A DNA stretch of 23,724 nucleotides from Gammaproteobacteria bacterium RIFCSPHIGHO2_02_FULL_42_13 (GTDB lineage: Bacteria; Pseudomonadota; Gammaproteobacteria; UBA12402). Position 1 is the stretch's first letter, and each line of letters begins with the position of its first letter. The notes beneath the pieces were generated by a model. That model was not told where the DNA came from, searched no databases, and saw only the letters and a program-made list of their open reading frames with translations. The position numbers were made by a program, and so were the translations under genes. Location of the stretch: positions 1 through 23,724 of the forward strand of contig MGXQ01000073.1 of the NCBI GenBank assembly GCA_001801405.1, given 5' to 3'. Of the stretch, positions 13,027 to 22,081 are shown one piece after another.

Positions 13027-13968
13027 TTATGCGCAAAAATGCTGATAGCCCGTGCCTGATAACTGCAGCAAACAACCTCCTTTATCAATCAGGCGCAAAC
13101 CAGGTGGTTTTTCGACTTGACCAATGCAAACACAGCCTAAACGACGCAACAATAGCTGATATTTTTTCGTATTTTTTTGCGATACGGTAAAACATAATTC
13201 ATAATCTTCGCCCGCCGTTATCGCAAACCGAACACCGGCGTTTTTTGCGACCGGTACTTTATCTAATTGCAAAGTTGCGCCCACATGGCTCGCGTCCAAA
13301 ATATGACTTAAATCCAAAACCAATCCATCTGAAATATCGATCGCTGCATTCGCTATTTTGCGCAAATGCATGCCCAACGCTACACGCGGCGTTGGATAAT
13401 AAAAAGATCGTAATGATTTTTTGGGAACGGTTTCTGTATTTCTTAAATGGCGCAACGCCAAACCGGCATGACCCAACTCTCCACTTACAAATATATAGTC
13501 GCCAACTTTTGCCGCATCGCGTCGCAAGATATCTTTTTTTGAAATATAACCTTGCGCTTGCACAGTAATCGACAACGGTCCACGCGATAAATTCCCGCCG
13601 ATTAAATCAACGTCATATTGATTCGCTAATTTAAAAAATCCTCGACAAAATTTTTGCACCCATTGTCTGTCTGCTTTTGGCAACGTTAATGATAAAAACA
13701 CGTGCGCAGGCTGCGCACCCATTGCGGCTAAATCACTTAAACTGACTGCCAATGCTTTATATCCAACTGCATCGGCAGGCATACTGGGGAAAAAATGCGT
13801 ATTTTCAACCAGCGTATCGGTCGTTTGCGCTAACAACTGATTTGATTTTAATTTAATTAAGGAACAATCGTCGCCAATGCCTAAAAAAACCTCTTTTCGA
13901 CGCTTTATTTTCTTATCAAAATAACGAGAAATAAGTGAAAATTCATCAAGCGGATTATTTGATTTCAT
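13027..13968 (-). CDS. thiL: Thiamine-monophosphate kinase
   Basis: ThiL phosphorylates thiamine monophosphate to the cofactor thiamine pyrophosphate. The 313-residue protein shows the family order: GIGDDCSLIKL, TTDTLVENTHFF (metal and substrate binding), SLSDLAAMGAQP, RGPLSITVQAQG, AAIDISDGL and TAGEDYELCF. In the usual GGDTTRG motif the Asp is replaced by Asn (GGNLSRG). I start at ATG 13968 (MKSNNPLDEFSLI), which overlaps the end of nusB by 14 bp. A start at 14007 would add residues unlike the family. The order glyA-nusB-thiL suggests one operon. Confidence 0.95.
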   Translation of the reverse strand: MKSNNPLDEFSLISRYFDKKIKRRKEVFLGIGDDCSLIKLKSNQLLAQTTDTLVENTHFFPSMPADAVGYKALAVSLSDLAAMGAQPAHVFLSLTLPKADRQWVQKFCRGFFKLANQYDVDLIGGNLSRGPLSITVQAQGYISKKDILRRDAAKVGDYIFVSGELGHAGLALRHLRNTETVPKKSLRSFYYPTPRVALGMHLRKIANAAIDISDGLVLDLSHILDASHVGATLQLDKVPVAKNAGVRFAITAGEDYELCFTVSQKNTKKYQLLLRRLGCVCIGQVEKPPGLRLIDKGGCLLQLSGTGYQHFCA

Positions 13969-14377
13969 CTTTTCTAACTTGCTTAGCCACTTTATCCAAG
14001 ACACCATTCACGTATTTAAACCCTTCGGATGATCCGAATTGTTTTGTCAATTCAAGCGCCTCATTAATCACGACACGATACGGAACATCAAGACAATACG
14101 TTAATTCATATGTCGCCAAACGTAAAACAGATAACTCAACCGGCGTTAATGATGTCGCCGGACGATCGAGATAAGGCAAAATGGTTTGATCCAAGTTTGC
14201 CACATTCTGCGTAGCACCCAAAAATAACAGTTTAAAATATTCGATATCGATATCATCCTCTTCATGCTCCGCCAAAAACTGTTGCACAATATCTTTCGGA
14301 TGATTCTTCGATATCAACCATTGATATAAATTTTGCAAAGCGCTTTCTCTTGCTTTTCTGCGAGCCTTTGGGTTCAT
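13955..14377 (-). CDS. nusB: Transcription antitermination factor NusB
   Basis: NusB, with NusE (S10), binds boxA RNA and prevents early termination of rRNA transcripts. The all-helical 140-residue protein starts MNPKARRKARESALQNLYQW, with the Arg-rich N-terminus typical of NusB. The later signatures are SVLRLATYEL, VVINEALELTKQFGSSEGFKYVNGVLDKVA. The ATG shares its A with the glyA TAA stop (TAATG), and GGAG lies 7 nt upstream, pointing to translational coupling. It overlaps thiL at the 3' end. Confidence 0.96.
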   Translation of the reverse strand: MNPKARRKARESALQNLYQWLISKNHPKDIVQQFLAEHEEDDIDIEYFKLLFLGATQNVANLDQTILPYLDRPATSLTPVELSVLRLATYELTYCLDVPYRVVINEALELTKQFGSSEGFKYVNGVLDKVAKQVRKDEIK

Positions 14378-15636
14378 TATTTTTCTCCATAGACGGGAAA
14401 TTGTTTGCATAACGCCAACGCTTTTAACTTAATGAATTCGATTTGCTTTTGATTTTCTAAATCATTTAAAATATCACAAATCCAATCAGCAAGCCGTGCA
14501 CATTCTTTTTCTTTAAGCCCGCGTGTTGTAATCGCGGGCGTTCCAATACGCAATCCGCTCGTTACAAACGGTGATTGCGGATCGTTCGGAACGGTATTTT
14601 TGTTTACAACAATATTGGCTGCGGACAATACTTTTTCTGCATCTTTGCCCGTAATATGTTTATGGGTTAAATCCATTAAAAGCAAATGCGTATCAGTGCC
14701 ATCTGAGACTAGTTTAAATCCACGCTTTTGCATTTGAGAGGCCATCGCGCACGCATTTTTGATCACTTGCGCCTGATAATTTTTAAACTCTGGCTGTAGC
14801 GCCTCATAAAAACAAACGGCTTTTGCCGCAATGATATGCATCAGCGGCCCACCCTGCGAACCGGGAAATACGGCGGCTTTTAATTTCTTCTCAATGTCCT
14901 CATTCGCACGCGCTAAAATCAATCCACCACGTGGACCGCGTAAGGTTTTATGTGTAGCACTTGCCACTACATCCGCAAACGGCAACGGCGATGGATATAA
15001 ACCAGCAGCAATCAGCCCTGCAATATGTGCCATATCCACAAATAAATACGCACCCACTGCATCTGCAATTTCACGAAACTTTTTCCAATCGACGATGCGA
15101 GAATAAGCCGAATAGCCAGCAACAATCATTTTTGGTTTATGTTCGCGCGCGAGCTGCATCACTTCATCATAATTGATCAAGCCCGTTTCAGGATGCAATC
15201 CATACTGCACTGAATGATACAACCGACCGGAAAAATTCACGGGCGCACCATGTGTTAAATGCCCTCCGCAATTTAATTTCATCCCCAAAATTGTATCACC
15301 CGGCTCGAGCAAGGCAAGATACACTGCTGCATTCGCTTGCGACCCCGAATGCGGCTGCACATTGGCATAATCTGCTTTAAACAGTTCTTTGACTCGATCA
15401 ATCGCCAACTGTTCAGCGACATCGACAAATTCACACCCGCCGTAATAGCGCTTACCCGGATAACCTTCGGCATACTTATTGGTCAACGCCGAACCCTGCA
15501 CTCCCAACACACGTTGACTGACATAATTCTCAGAGGCAATCAGCTCAATATGATTTTCTTGTCGCTGGTACTCGTCAGTGATCGCTGACCATAATTCGGG
15601 ATCAAACTCAGCTATATGCATATCAGGTAAAAACAT
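14377..15636 (-). CDS. glyA: Serine hydroxymethyltransferase
   Basis: GlyA converts serine and THF to glycine and 5,10-methylene-THF using PLP. The 419 residues are the normal family length. Motifs include ELIASENYVSQRV, NKYAEGYPGKRYYGG, QPHSGSQANAAVY, FVDMAHIAGLIAAG and the PLP lysine in SATHKTLRGPRGG. GAGG is 5 nt before ATG. It leads the glyA-nusB-thiL run and is divergent from the GT2 gene. Its product is the substrate of MetF, encoded 12 kb away in this window. Confidence 0.97.
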   Translation of the reverse strand: MFLPDMHIAEFDPELWSAITDEYQRQENHIELIASENYVSQRVLGVQGSALTNKYAEGYPGKRYYGGCEFVDVAEQLAIDRVKELFKADYANVQPHSGSQANAAVYLALLEPGDTILGMKLNCGGHLTHGAPVNFSGRLYHSVQYGLHPETGLINYDEVMQLAREHKPKMIVAGYSAYSRIVDWKKFREIADAVGAYLFVDMAHIAGLIAAGLYPSPLPFADVVASATHKTLRGPRGGLILARANEDIEKKLKAAVFPGSQGGPLMHIIAAKAVCFYEALQPEFKNYQAQVIKNACAMASQMQKRGFKLVSDGTDTHLLLMDLTHKHITGKDAEKVLSAANIVVNKNTVPNDPQSPFVTSGLRIGTPAITTRGLKEKECARLADWICDILNDLENQKQIEFIKLKALALCKQFPVYGEK

Positions 15637-15650
15637 GGGAACCTCGTTCG

Positions 15651-15679
15651 TTCACAATGAATAATAAAGATGCTATGAT
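15651..15679 (+). promoter_or_regulatory. Sigma70-like promoter for the GT2/GT-C pair
   Basis: TTCACA (15651-15656, 5 of 6 consensus bases), a 17-nt spacer, and TATGAT (15674-15679, 5 of 6) stand about 40 bp upstream of the GT2 ATG, in the divergent glyA intergenic region. Confidence 0.65.
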
Positions 15680-15718
15680 ACTGAATTTCTCGGCCAACAT
15701 AAAGCAATAATTATCCTG

Positions 15719-16414
15719 ATGACAACCGATATTTCTATCATCACCCCCACCTACTGTGAAAAGGAGAATCTTTCTCGTCTGATCAACGAAATTAATGCCT
15801 TGCGACCCGCATTCGACAATCTTGAGCTCATTATTGTTGACGATAATAGTCCCGACGGCACCTCTCAATATCTACAAACATGCATGCTGCAACATCCCTG
15901 GGTCAAATTAATTACACGAGAACATGAACGCGACCTGAGCACAGCCGTCATTGCCGGGTTTAACCAAGCGCACTACCCCATTTTACTCTGTCTGGATGCC
16001 GACCTCAGCCATCCGACCGAGGTCATTCCAAAAATGGTGCTTGCACTATCACAACCCAATGTAGATTTCGTCATCGGCTCACGATTTATAGATAAGGGCA
16101 GCACCGCAGCAAATTGGTCATGGCGACGGCGATTGAATGCGTTTATTGCCAAAATGCCGGCACGCTTATTTACCTCCGTCAAAGACCCTTTGTCTGGTTT
16201 TTTTTGTTTGCGCAAAAAAACCTTCGAACATGCTGATCCGCTTAACCCGATTGGCTATAAAATCGGATTAGAACTCATCGTCAAATGTCATTGCAAACAG
16301 ATTGTGGAAATACCGATTCACTTTAAAGATCGCACAAAAGGCAACAGCAAGTTAAACATGAAGGAAATAGTAAACTATCTGCGACATCTGTATCGCTTAT
16401 GGAAAACCCTATGA
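15719..16414 (+). CDS. GT2 glycosyltransferase, polyprenyl-phosphate sugar synthase-like
   Basis: A 231-residue GT-A fold enzyme resembling dolichol/polyprenol-phosphate mannose synthase, which moves a sugar from a nucleotide to a lipid-phosphate carrier on the cytosolic face. SIITPTYCEKENL starts the fold, IIVDDNSPDGT binds the nucleotide, DADLSHP carries the metal-binding DxD, and VIGSRFIDKGS...DPLSGFF are family features. There is no C-terminal membrane segment, so it is the soluble type. Its TGA overlaps the ATG of the next gene in ATGA, so the two are coupled. The GT-C-like product would be the natural user of the lipid-linked sugar. Which sugar is unknown. Confidence 0.9.
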   Translation: MTTDISIITPTYCEKENLSRLINEINALRPAFDNLELIIVDDNSPDGTSQYLQTCMLQHPWVKLITREHERDLSTAVIAGFNQAHYPILLCLDADLSHPTEVIPKMVLALSQPNVDFVIGSRFIDKGSTAANWSWRRRLNAFIAKMPARLFTSVKDPLSGFFCLRKKTFEHADPLNPIGYKIGLELIVKCHCKQIVEIPIHFKDRTKGNSKLNMKEIVNYLRHLYRLWKTL

Positions 16415-18003
16415 GCAGAACAATAAAACATTTACCGTTATTCATTATTATTTTGATCATTTTTCCATTGTCGCTTTGTTTGCAATTACAAACAATTAAA
16501 AACGCAGATGTCGTCTGGTTATTACAGGCCACTCAACAACTATTACAAGGTGGGCATTACTATACAAATTTTATCGAAATCAATCCGCCGATGATTTTAT
16601 ACCTGTATATGCCAGCACTGTTTATTGCAAACATATTTTCTATTGATGTCTATACCGCTTTTCGACTATACCTATATATCCTAATCGCATTGAGCTTATT
16701 CGGCTGTCATACGTTATTCAAACAAATTCTTTCTAAAACAGATACACTCACGCACCACCTATTAATGATTATGTTAGCCTTCATACTAACGACACTTCCT
16801 GCTTATTCTTTTGGCGAAAGAGAACATCTTACCGTTATTTTTACTCTCCCTTATTTTTTATTGGTCGCATTACGATTGACACATCAGACACCTGCTCAGC
16901 GCACCTCTTTTGTCATGGGTATATTTGCGGGACTTGGTTTCGCGCTAAAACCGTATTTTTTACCACCACTGATACTCACTGAACTTTATTTTATCCTAAA
17001 ACAAAAAAACCTCTTGAGCTGGATACGCGTAGAAACGCTCACAATTGGTGGCGTATTGATTGCCTATCTTATTTCTATCTTTATATTTACGCCCGAATAT
17101 TTATATAAAATACTCCCGCTGGTGAATCATTTCTATCTCAATGCAGAACCTTTTTCGCTGAACGAGATGCTCGGCACTATGCTGTTTGTTTTTTGCGTTG
17201 CCGCCATTATTTTTTATTTTTTCTTATTACCTCAATTACGTTATCGCACACTGGCGACAACGCTGTGGCTAGCGCTCATCGGCTTTCTCAGCGCTTATTT
17301 AATCGCTAAACGTGCGTGGTTTTATCATCTCTTGCCCGCACTGAGCGTTGCCACGCTTTTGTTTACGCTGTTTTTATCAGAATCTTTCTCTGCACTATTA
17401 CTCACCCATCGTCATCAAAAAAAAATCTATCGAAAACAAATTTTCTTAATCGTTTGTAGCGTTTTTTTCATTACCTTCATGCCCCTATTGAGAACGGCCT
17501 CTTTTCAGTCCTTCACCTCATTAAAAAGGCTGTCCTCTCCTATTCAAAACGCACAATGCATCGTACGCACCTATAATAATGGTGGCAAACCCATTTATAT
17601 TTTTACAGATGCCTTGCTCACGCATACCTATTTTACTGCCTATGCGCACGCGACATCCGCCTCACGATTTCCGGCGCTATTTTTTATAGCCGGCTTACTG
17701 AACCAATCTAAAAAAACACAGATAAAAACAATCGCCCTTAACCAAGAGATTATTGATCTCGTCGTCAACGATTTACAAAAAAACAAACCTGCATTAATCG
17801 TCATTGATAAAAACAAAAAAGGCTCCTTATCTCGCCATCCTCACTTCAGTTATATCCAATTTTTTGCACACGACGCACGATTTAGAACATTATGGCAACA
17901 CTATCAATACCGCACAACAATCGGCGCATTTAACGTATTCACACGCCGGAAAAATAAAAATCCCCGCTGCAAGCAGGCGGGGTATTTTTATTTCTTTTAT
18001 TGA
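16411..18003 (+). CDS. Multi-pass membrane protein, GT-C-like glycosyltransferase candidate
   Basis: About 530 residues with some ten hydrophobic segments in the first 365 residues and a soluble C-terminal part. An acidic residue just after the first membrane segment (NADVVWLLQATQQLLQGG) and the GEREH segment further on resemble GT-C enzymes, which use lipid-phosphate sugars outside the cytosol. I see no family signature firm enough for a name. The start is the ATG in the ATGA overlap at 16411. The last codons (NKNPRCKQAGYFYFFY) are encoded by a GC-rich hairpin and T-rich tract that look like a transcription terminator, and the TGA lies beyond it. Confidence 0.75.
   Translation: MSRTIKHLPLFIIILIIFPLSLCLQLQTIKNADVVWLLQATQQLLQGGHYYTNFIEINPPMILYLYMPALFIANIFSIDVYTAFRLYLYILIALSLFGCHTLFKQILSKTDTLTHHLLMIMLAFILTTLPAYSFGEREHLTVIFTLPYFLLVALRLTHQTPAQRTSFVMGIFAGLGFALKPYFLPPLILTELYFILKQKNLLSWIRVETLTIGGVLIAYLISIFIFTPEYLYKILPLVNHFYLNAEPFSLNEMLGTMLFVFCVAAIIFYFFLLPQLRYRTLATTLWLALIGFLSAYLIAKRAWFYHLLPALSVATLLFTLFLSESFSALLLTHRHQKKIYRKQIFLIVCSVFFITFMPLLRTASFQSFTSLKRLSSPIQNAQCIVRTYNNGGKPIYIFTDALLTHTYFTAYAHATSASRFPALFFIAGLLNQSKKTQIKTIALNQEIIDLVVNDLQKNKPALIVIDKNKKGSLSRHPHFSYIQFFAHDARFRTLWQHYQYRTTIGAFNVFTRRKNKNPRCKQAGYFYFFY
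17962..17998 (+). terminator. Rho-independent terminator inside the 3' end of the GT-C-like gene
   Basis: CCCCGC (17962-17967) pairs with GCGGGG (17977-17982), and TGC/GCA extends the stem around AA. TATTTTTATTTCTTTT follows. On the minus strand the hairpin is followed by ATTTTTATTTTT, so it may also stop transcripts from the sulfatase-fold gene. The GT-C stop codon (18001-18003) is downstream of the T tract. Confidence 0.75.
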
Positions 18004-18037
18004 TCGCCTGCGCGAAGTAAATTCGCGCGAACGGCGA
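18004..18037. repeat. Nested inverted repeat
   Basis: GCGCGAA (18010-18016) and TTCGCGC (18022-18028) form a perfect stem. TCGCC (18004-18008) and GGCGA (18033-18037) extend it outside. It lies in the convergent intergenic space. Confidence 0.55.
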
Positions 18038-18069
18038 CCAGAGGGGAGCATTGCATTGCTCCCCTCTGG
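18038..18069. repeat. Perfect 13-bp hairpin
   Basis: CCAGAGGGGAGCA and TGCTCCCCTCTGG flank a 6-nt loop TTGCAT. This is a very stable stem with no adjoining T tract on either strand. It could stabilise or end transcripts from either side, or be a palindromic repeat unit. Confidence 0.7.
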
Positions 18070-18087
18070 ATTCCCCATCGCCCTTGA

Positions 18088-18107
18088 CTCCGCCGCAAGC
18101 GGCGGAG
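18088..18107. repeat. Perfect 9-bp hairpin next to the stop of the sulfatase-fold gene
   Basis: CTCCGCCGC and GCGGCGGAG flank AA, 10 bp beyond the minus-strand stop at 18118. There is no T run, so it is not a standard terminator, but it is well placed as a 3' stem. Confidence 0.65.
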
Positions 18108-18117
18108 ATTTCTCAAT

Positions 18118-20184
18118 TTAAATAAAATAACGCGTAATTTCGGCACCATAGAATCGTTTGATCGCAAATAACATTTGCGACAAGGGCGATTGTCGCGCAA
18201 AAGAAATCGTCAAATCATCCGTCCACTGCCCCGTTTGACGATCAATCAACAGCGGAATAAGATTTTCATGCTCGTCCGGATAAAACGCTAACACCCAATT
18301 TTTATAATAAACGGCACGTTGTTTCTGCGGTAAGAATTTTTTAACCGCGCTTTTTTTAAAAATAAGATGGCCTGTCTTCTGATCGATTCCAAACACGTCC
18401 AATGACTGAAAAACTACATTTTTAACAGAAATATCATGCGTTCGAATCGCGGTTGGCGTAAATTCCGTTTCAGCAAAAATCATTCTGGGTTTGACGCGAT
18501 TCTGCACGCTCTGTATAAACGGCAATAAAGACTCGCCATCCGCCGATGCAAATGAAATACCTAGCCAGCTTAACACCGTTGGCTTGATATCAACTAACGA
18601 CACCTGCCCCGATATATTACCCCGCTTATTTTTCCGCGCACCAAAACGACGAAATGCCAATACATTATTATATTGTTGATAACTCAACACATCCGTACCA
18701 TGTCCGCTGGATGAATCAAAAATACTTTCTGCGCCGATCAGCGCGCTGACTTGTTTAAAAATATCTCTATGGCTACGCGAACCTTTAATATAATTTTTCT
18801 CAGCAATCATTCGCTCTCCCGATAAACCAAACGCTTCTCCATGATCCGACAACACAACCACAATCGCATTATCCAGCAAATGATTATCGCGCAAAACCGT
18901 CATATAATCTTGAAATTGTTGATCCATTTGACTTATCGCATCATGATACATACTAAAAGTGTCTTCGCGCTCACGCTCTGATGCCCAATCATAAGGATAA
19001 TGAGGTAAACAAAAATGCACGGCTAAAAACAAAGGCCGCCGACCTATGTGTTTTATTTTTTTGCGCAACACATGAATAAATATTTTTGGTTCGTAGGTAA
19101 CAAACGCCGCGCGATTCGCAAAATTATCCGGGTAGAGGAACGAACCTAATTTGGTATTAATCAATAAATTAGATAAGGGAAAATCATTAAACTCCCCTAA
19201 AATAAAATCGTTGATACTCGGCTTCACACCAATAATTTGATCGAACCCAAAAGACTTAGATATATTACTAAACCGCATATCATCCGAACCGTACACAGTG
19301 TAATATCCTTGTCGCTGTAAAATATTACCCAGAGTATCCGATAAATGCAAATTATCCTGCGCAACCAGATTAAATCGAATACCATCATGTTTGGGATATA
19401 GCCCCGTTAGAATACTTGACCAAGCCACAAACGTTCTCGCCAGAGGTGTAATCGACTCAGTAAAATTTGTCGACTTTTTCAGAAACGCATCAAGATGCGG
19501 CGTATTTCTCACTTGCGCATTATAATAACCAACATGATCCGGTCGCAACGCATCTATGCCAATAATAATCACGTTCGGTTGCTTTGAATTTATAATAGGG
19601 GTACTACGATCCGTTTGATGAAATGAGATAGCCATTAAAATACCGATGATGATAACACTCCATATTTTTAGCGCCCACGATCCTCCTAAAACAAACTTAA
19701 TGATTCCCAAAACGGCAAAAGAAATGACGATGCCAATCATTCCAAGCAATACAATAAGCGATGATTTAGCCACTATCAAAGGGATGACATCAAACATTAA
19801 GTCAGAAAAACTCGAGTTGACATACAGCAATTGATTTGCAAACAATACTGCCAAAACGCTCGCACACCAAAATAGAATACCTAAATAAAAAGCACGATCG
19901 GTTGATATATTTAAAAAAAATGCTGCCAAACGAGTGACGCCCCACGTCGTCACAGCAAATAAAAAATAAAGCAGAAACTGAATGCATAAATAAAAAATAT
20001 CCGGCCATAAAATCGTCATGGAAAGTTTAACGCGATGATCAAGCAACAACCCCGCAAAAATACCTTCGCCTTTTGCGCACAGCAAAACACCCGTCTGCCA
20101 AACCACAAATAATGCCGTTAAGAGCAATAGCCATAAAAATAGGGAAGTATCTTTTTTTCGATGGCGAGAACGAGCCAAAATCAT
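18118..20184 (-). CDS. Membrane-anchored sulfatase-fold protein, likely phosphotransferase type
   Basis: A 688-residue protein with about five membrane segments in the first ~190 residues and a large extracytoplasmic alkaline-phosphatase-superfamily domain. Metal-binding motifs are IIGIDALRPDH (Asp211) and LSDHGE (Asp448, His449). Where true sulfatases have Cys/Ser for formylglycine (CxPxR), this protein has Thr251 (LARTFVAWSSILTG), as in LtaS and EptA phosphotransferases. Hence transfer of a phosphate-linked group to an envelope lipid or glycan is more likely than sulfate hydrolysis; the substrate is unknown. The start ATG has AAGG about 9 nt upstream. It converges with the GT2/GT-C pair and is divergent from lpoA. 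Confidence 0.85.
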   Translation of the reverse strand: MILARSRHRKKDTSLFLWLLLLTALFVVWQTGVLLCAKGEGIFAGLLLDHRVKLSMTILWPDIFYLCIQFLLYFLFAVTTWGVTRLAAFFLNISTDRAFYLGILFWCASVLAVLFANQLLYVNSSFSDLMFDVIPLIVAKSSLIVLLGMIGIVISFAVLGIIKFVLGGSWALKIWSVIIIGILMAISFHQTDRSTPIINSKQPNVIIIGIDALRPDHVGYYNAQVRNTPHLDAFLKKSTNFTESITPLARTFVAWSSILTGLYPKHDGIRFNLVAQDNLHLSDTLGNILQRQGYYTVYGSDDMRFSNISKSFGFDQIIGVKPSINDFILGEFNDFPLSNLLINTKLGSFLYPDNFANRAAFVTYEPKIFIHVLRKKIKHIGRRPLFLAVHFCLPHYPYDWASEREREDTFSMYHDAISQMDQQFQDYMTVLRDNHLLDNAIVVVLSDHGEAFGLSGERMIAEKNYIKGSRSHRDIFKQVSALIGAESIFDSSSGHGTDVLSYQQYNNVLAFRRFGARKNKRGNISGQVSLVDIKPTVLSWLGISFASADGESLLPFIQSVQNRVKPRMIFAETEFTPTAIRTHDISVKNVVFQSLDVFGIDQKTGHLIFKKSAVKKFLPQKQRAVYYKNWVLAFYPDEHENLIPLLIDRQTGQWTDDLTISFARQSPLSQMLFAIKRFYGAEITRYFI

Positions 20185-20281
20185 GTCAACAGGCCTTAAA
20201 ATTAATACAAAAAATTGATGCCAACCCAGTCATTTCGCTGTAGAATATCGTATTTCTCAGACAGAATCAAAAGGTATGAGC

Positions 20282-22081
20282 ATGCGACAATATCTACTCT
20301 TAACCATCACAACGCTATTTGTATTTTTAGCGGGCTGTGCCTCTCTCTCCTCGCAACAGAACACGCTTCAGATCTCTAACACTGCTGAGAATTATCTACA
20401 ACAAGCCGCCAACGCCCAAGGCGATGACAAGGCCATCTATCAACTCATGGCAACCAATCAATTGCTCGACGACCGAAACCTTAACGATGCCGAGCAAGTA
20501 TTATCACGCGTTCAACAGCAGCCACTCAATCCAACCAATGTACAACAAAAATTAATCATCGAAGCAAAATTAGCACTGCAACAAAAACAATCTCAAAAAG
20601 CAGTAACAATATTTCAACAAATCAAAAGCCCGGCTGCACTCCCCGAAAACATTCAACAACTTTATTATCAAACGGCCGTAACACTTTATTCTCATACCAA
20701 TCGATTAGCCGATAGCGTTATCGCACAAATTCATTTAACGCAACTCACATCTGACGCTGATGACGCCAATGAAATAACACAAAACATTTGGCATAACTTA
20801 CAACGCCTCCCTCTTCAACAATTGCAAACGCTTTCAAAATATCAGTCATCTGATTTAGTCAATGGTTGGCTTCAACTGGCAATCATTGCAAAACAATACG
20901 CAAATCAAACAAAAAATTTAGCCACACAATTGATGCAATGGCAACAAAAATATCCAAGCCATCCGGCGATCAGTTTACTACCCAATGCCGACACACTAAA
21001 TAGTATGTCACAAACTCAAGCGCCGCAGCAAATTGCACTATTGCTTCCCTTGCACGGACCATTCGCATCCATGGGAACTGCCGTCCGCGATGGGTTTATG
21101 ATGAATTTTTATAACAATGCAAAATATCTCCAAAACACGCCCACCATTAAAGTATATGACACCAGCAAAGATGATATATTAACGCTCTATCAACAAGCCG
21201 TTGATGATGGCGCGCAATTTGTGATTGGCCCGCTCACCAAAGATAATGTTAATCGACTCGCCGGACAAAATAAAATTACGGTGCCCACGCTGGTGTTAAA
21301 TTATTTAGATACCAATCAATCACCACCCGACAATTTAATTCAATTTGGTTTATCCCCGATGCAATCCGCACAACAAATTGCTGCGTTTGCCTGGGCGCAC
21401 GGCAGCGATCAACTGCTCACCCTCTCAGCACAAAGTGATTGGGCCACTCAAATTCTACAAACATTTAACGATAGCTATCGTCAACTAGGCGGAAATATCG
21501 CCATCGCCACACAATTTACGGACGACCAATCGATCAAATCTTCCATTAGTTCTGCGCTGAATATTGATCAAAGCAACCAACGCGCACAATCATTACAAGA
21601 TCTATTTGGCGAACCCATTAAAGCAATACCCAGACGACGACAGGATATTAACGGTATTTTTCTCATTGCAACGCCGGCACAAGCAAGGCAAATTATTCCA
21701 CTGCTTAAATTTTATTATACTGAAAATTTACCTATTTTCTCGATTTCGAATGTTTACAGCGGCGCACCTTCACCGCGTAATGACCATGATCTTAACGGCA
21801 TTTATTTCAATGATATTCCATTATTGCTCTCAGATAATTACAGCACATTACGAAACAAACTTGCGTCGCTATGGGCGTCGAACTATCAAACCAACAATCG
21901 TTTATACGGCTTAGGTTTAGATGCTGACACACTTAGCATGCTATGGCCACGTTTCATCGCGGCACCTAATTTCCCCATTCAGGGTGTCACCGGCAATCTA
22001 TACCTTAACCAAAATCAGCAGATTTATCGGCAATTATTAGATGCGGAATTTCAACAAGGCCTCCCCCAAGAAATAGAATGA
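20282..22081 (+). CDS. lpoA: Outer-membrane lipoprotein LpoA, activator of PBP1a
   Basis: LpoA (YraM/LppC) spans the periplasm from the outer membrane and activates the peptidoglycan synthase PBP1A. The lipobox LAGC sets the mature N-terminus at Cys19. The N-terminal half (to ~240) is helical and TPR-like, rich in Gln and Asn. The C-terminal half is a periplasmic-binding-protein fold, starting QIALLLPLHGPFASMGTAVRDGF and including FVIGPLTKDNVNRLA. I start at ATG 20282 because AAAAGG is 7 nt upstream; the ATG at 20276 is too close to it. The stop overlaps yraN in ATGA. This is the same order as in other gammaproteobacteria, although the rsmI gene usually found divergent is replaced here by the sulfatase-fold gene. 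Confidence 0.93.
   Translation: MRQYLLLTITTLFVFLAGCASLSSQQNTLQISNTAENYLQQAANAQGDDKAIYQLMATNQLLDDRNLNDAEQVLSRVQQQPLNPTNVQQKLIIEAKLALQQKQSQKAVTIFQQIKSPAALPENIQQLYYQTAVTLYSHTNRLADSVIAQIHLTQLTSDADDANEITQNIWHNLQRLPLQQLQTLSKYQSSDLVNGWLQLAIIAKQYANQTKNLATQLMQWQQKYPSHPAISLLPNADTLNSMSQTQAPQQIALLLPLHGPFASMGTAVRDGFMMNFYNNAKYLQNTPTIKVYDTSKDDILTLYQQAVDDGAQFVIGPLTKDNVNRLAGQNKITVPTLVLNYLDTNQSPPDNLIQFGLSPMQSAQQIAAFAWAHGSDQLLTLSAQSDWATQILQTFNDSYRQLGGNIAIATQFTDDQSIKSSISSALNIDQSNQRAQSLQDLFGEPIKAIPRRRQDINGIFLIATPAQARQIIPLLKFYYTENLPIFSISNVYSGAPSPRNDHDLNGIYFNDIPLLLSDNYSTLRNKLASLWASNYQTNNRLYGLGLDADTLSMLWPRFIAAPNFPIQGVTGNLYLNQNQQIYRQLLDAEFQQGLPQEIE

Noticed and set aside
12942..13088. N-terminal extension of the hypothetical gene at 12546-12941
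   Set aside because: The extra 49 residues overlap thiL, and ATG 12941 starts a more protein-like sequence.
18118..20184. True sulfatase with formylglycine
   Set aside because: The CxPxR/SxPxR motif is missing; Thr occupies the nucleophile position.
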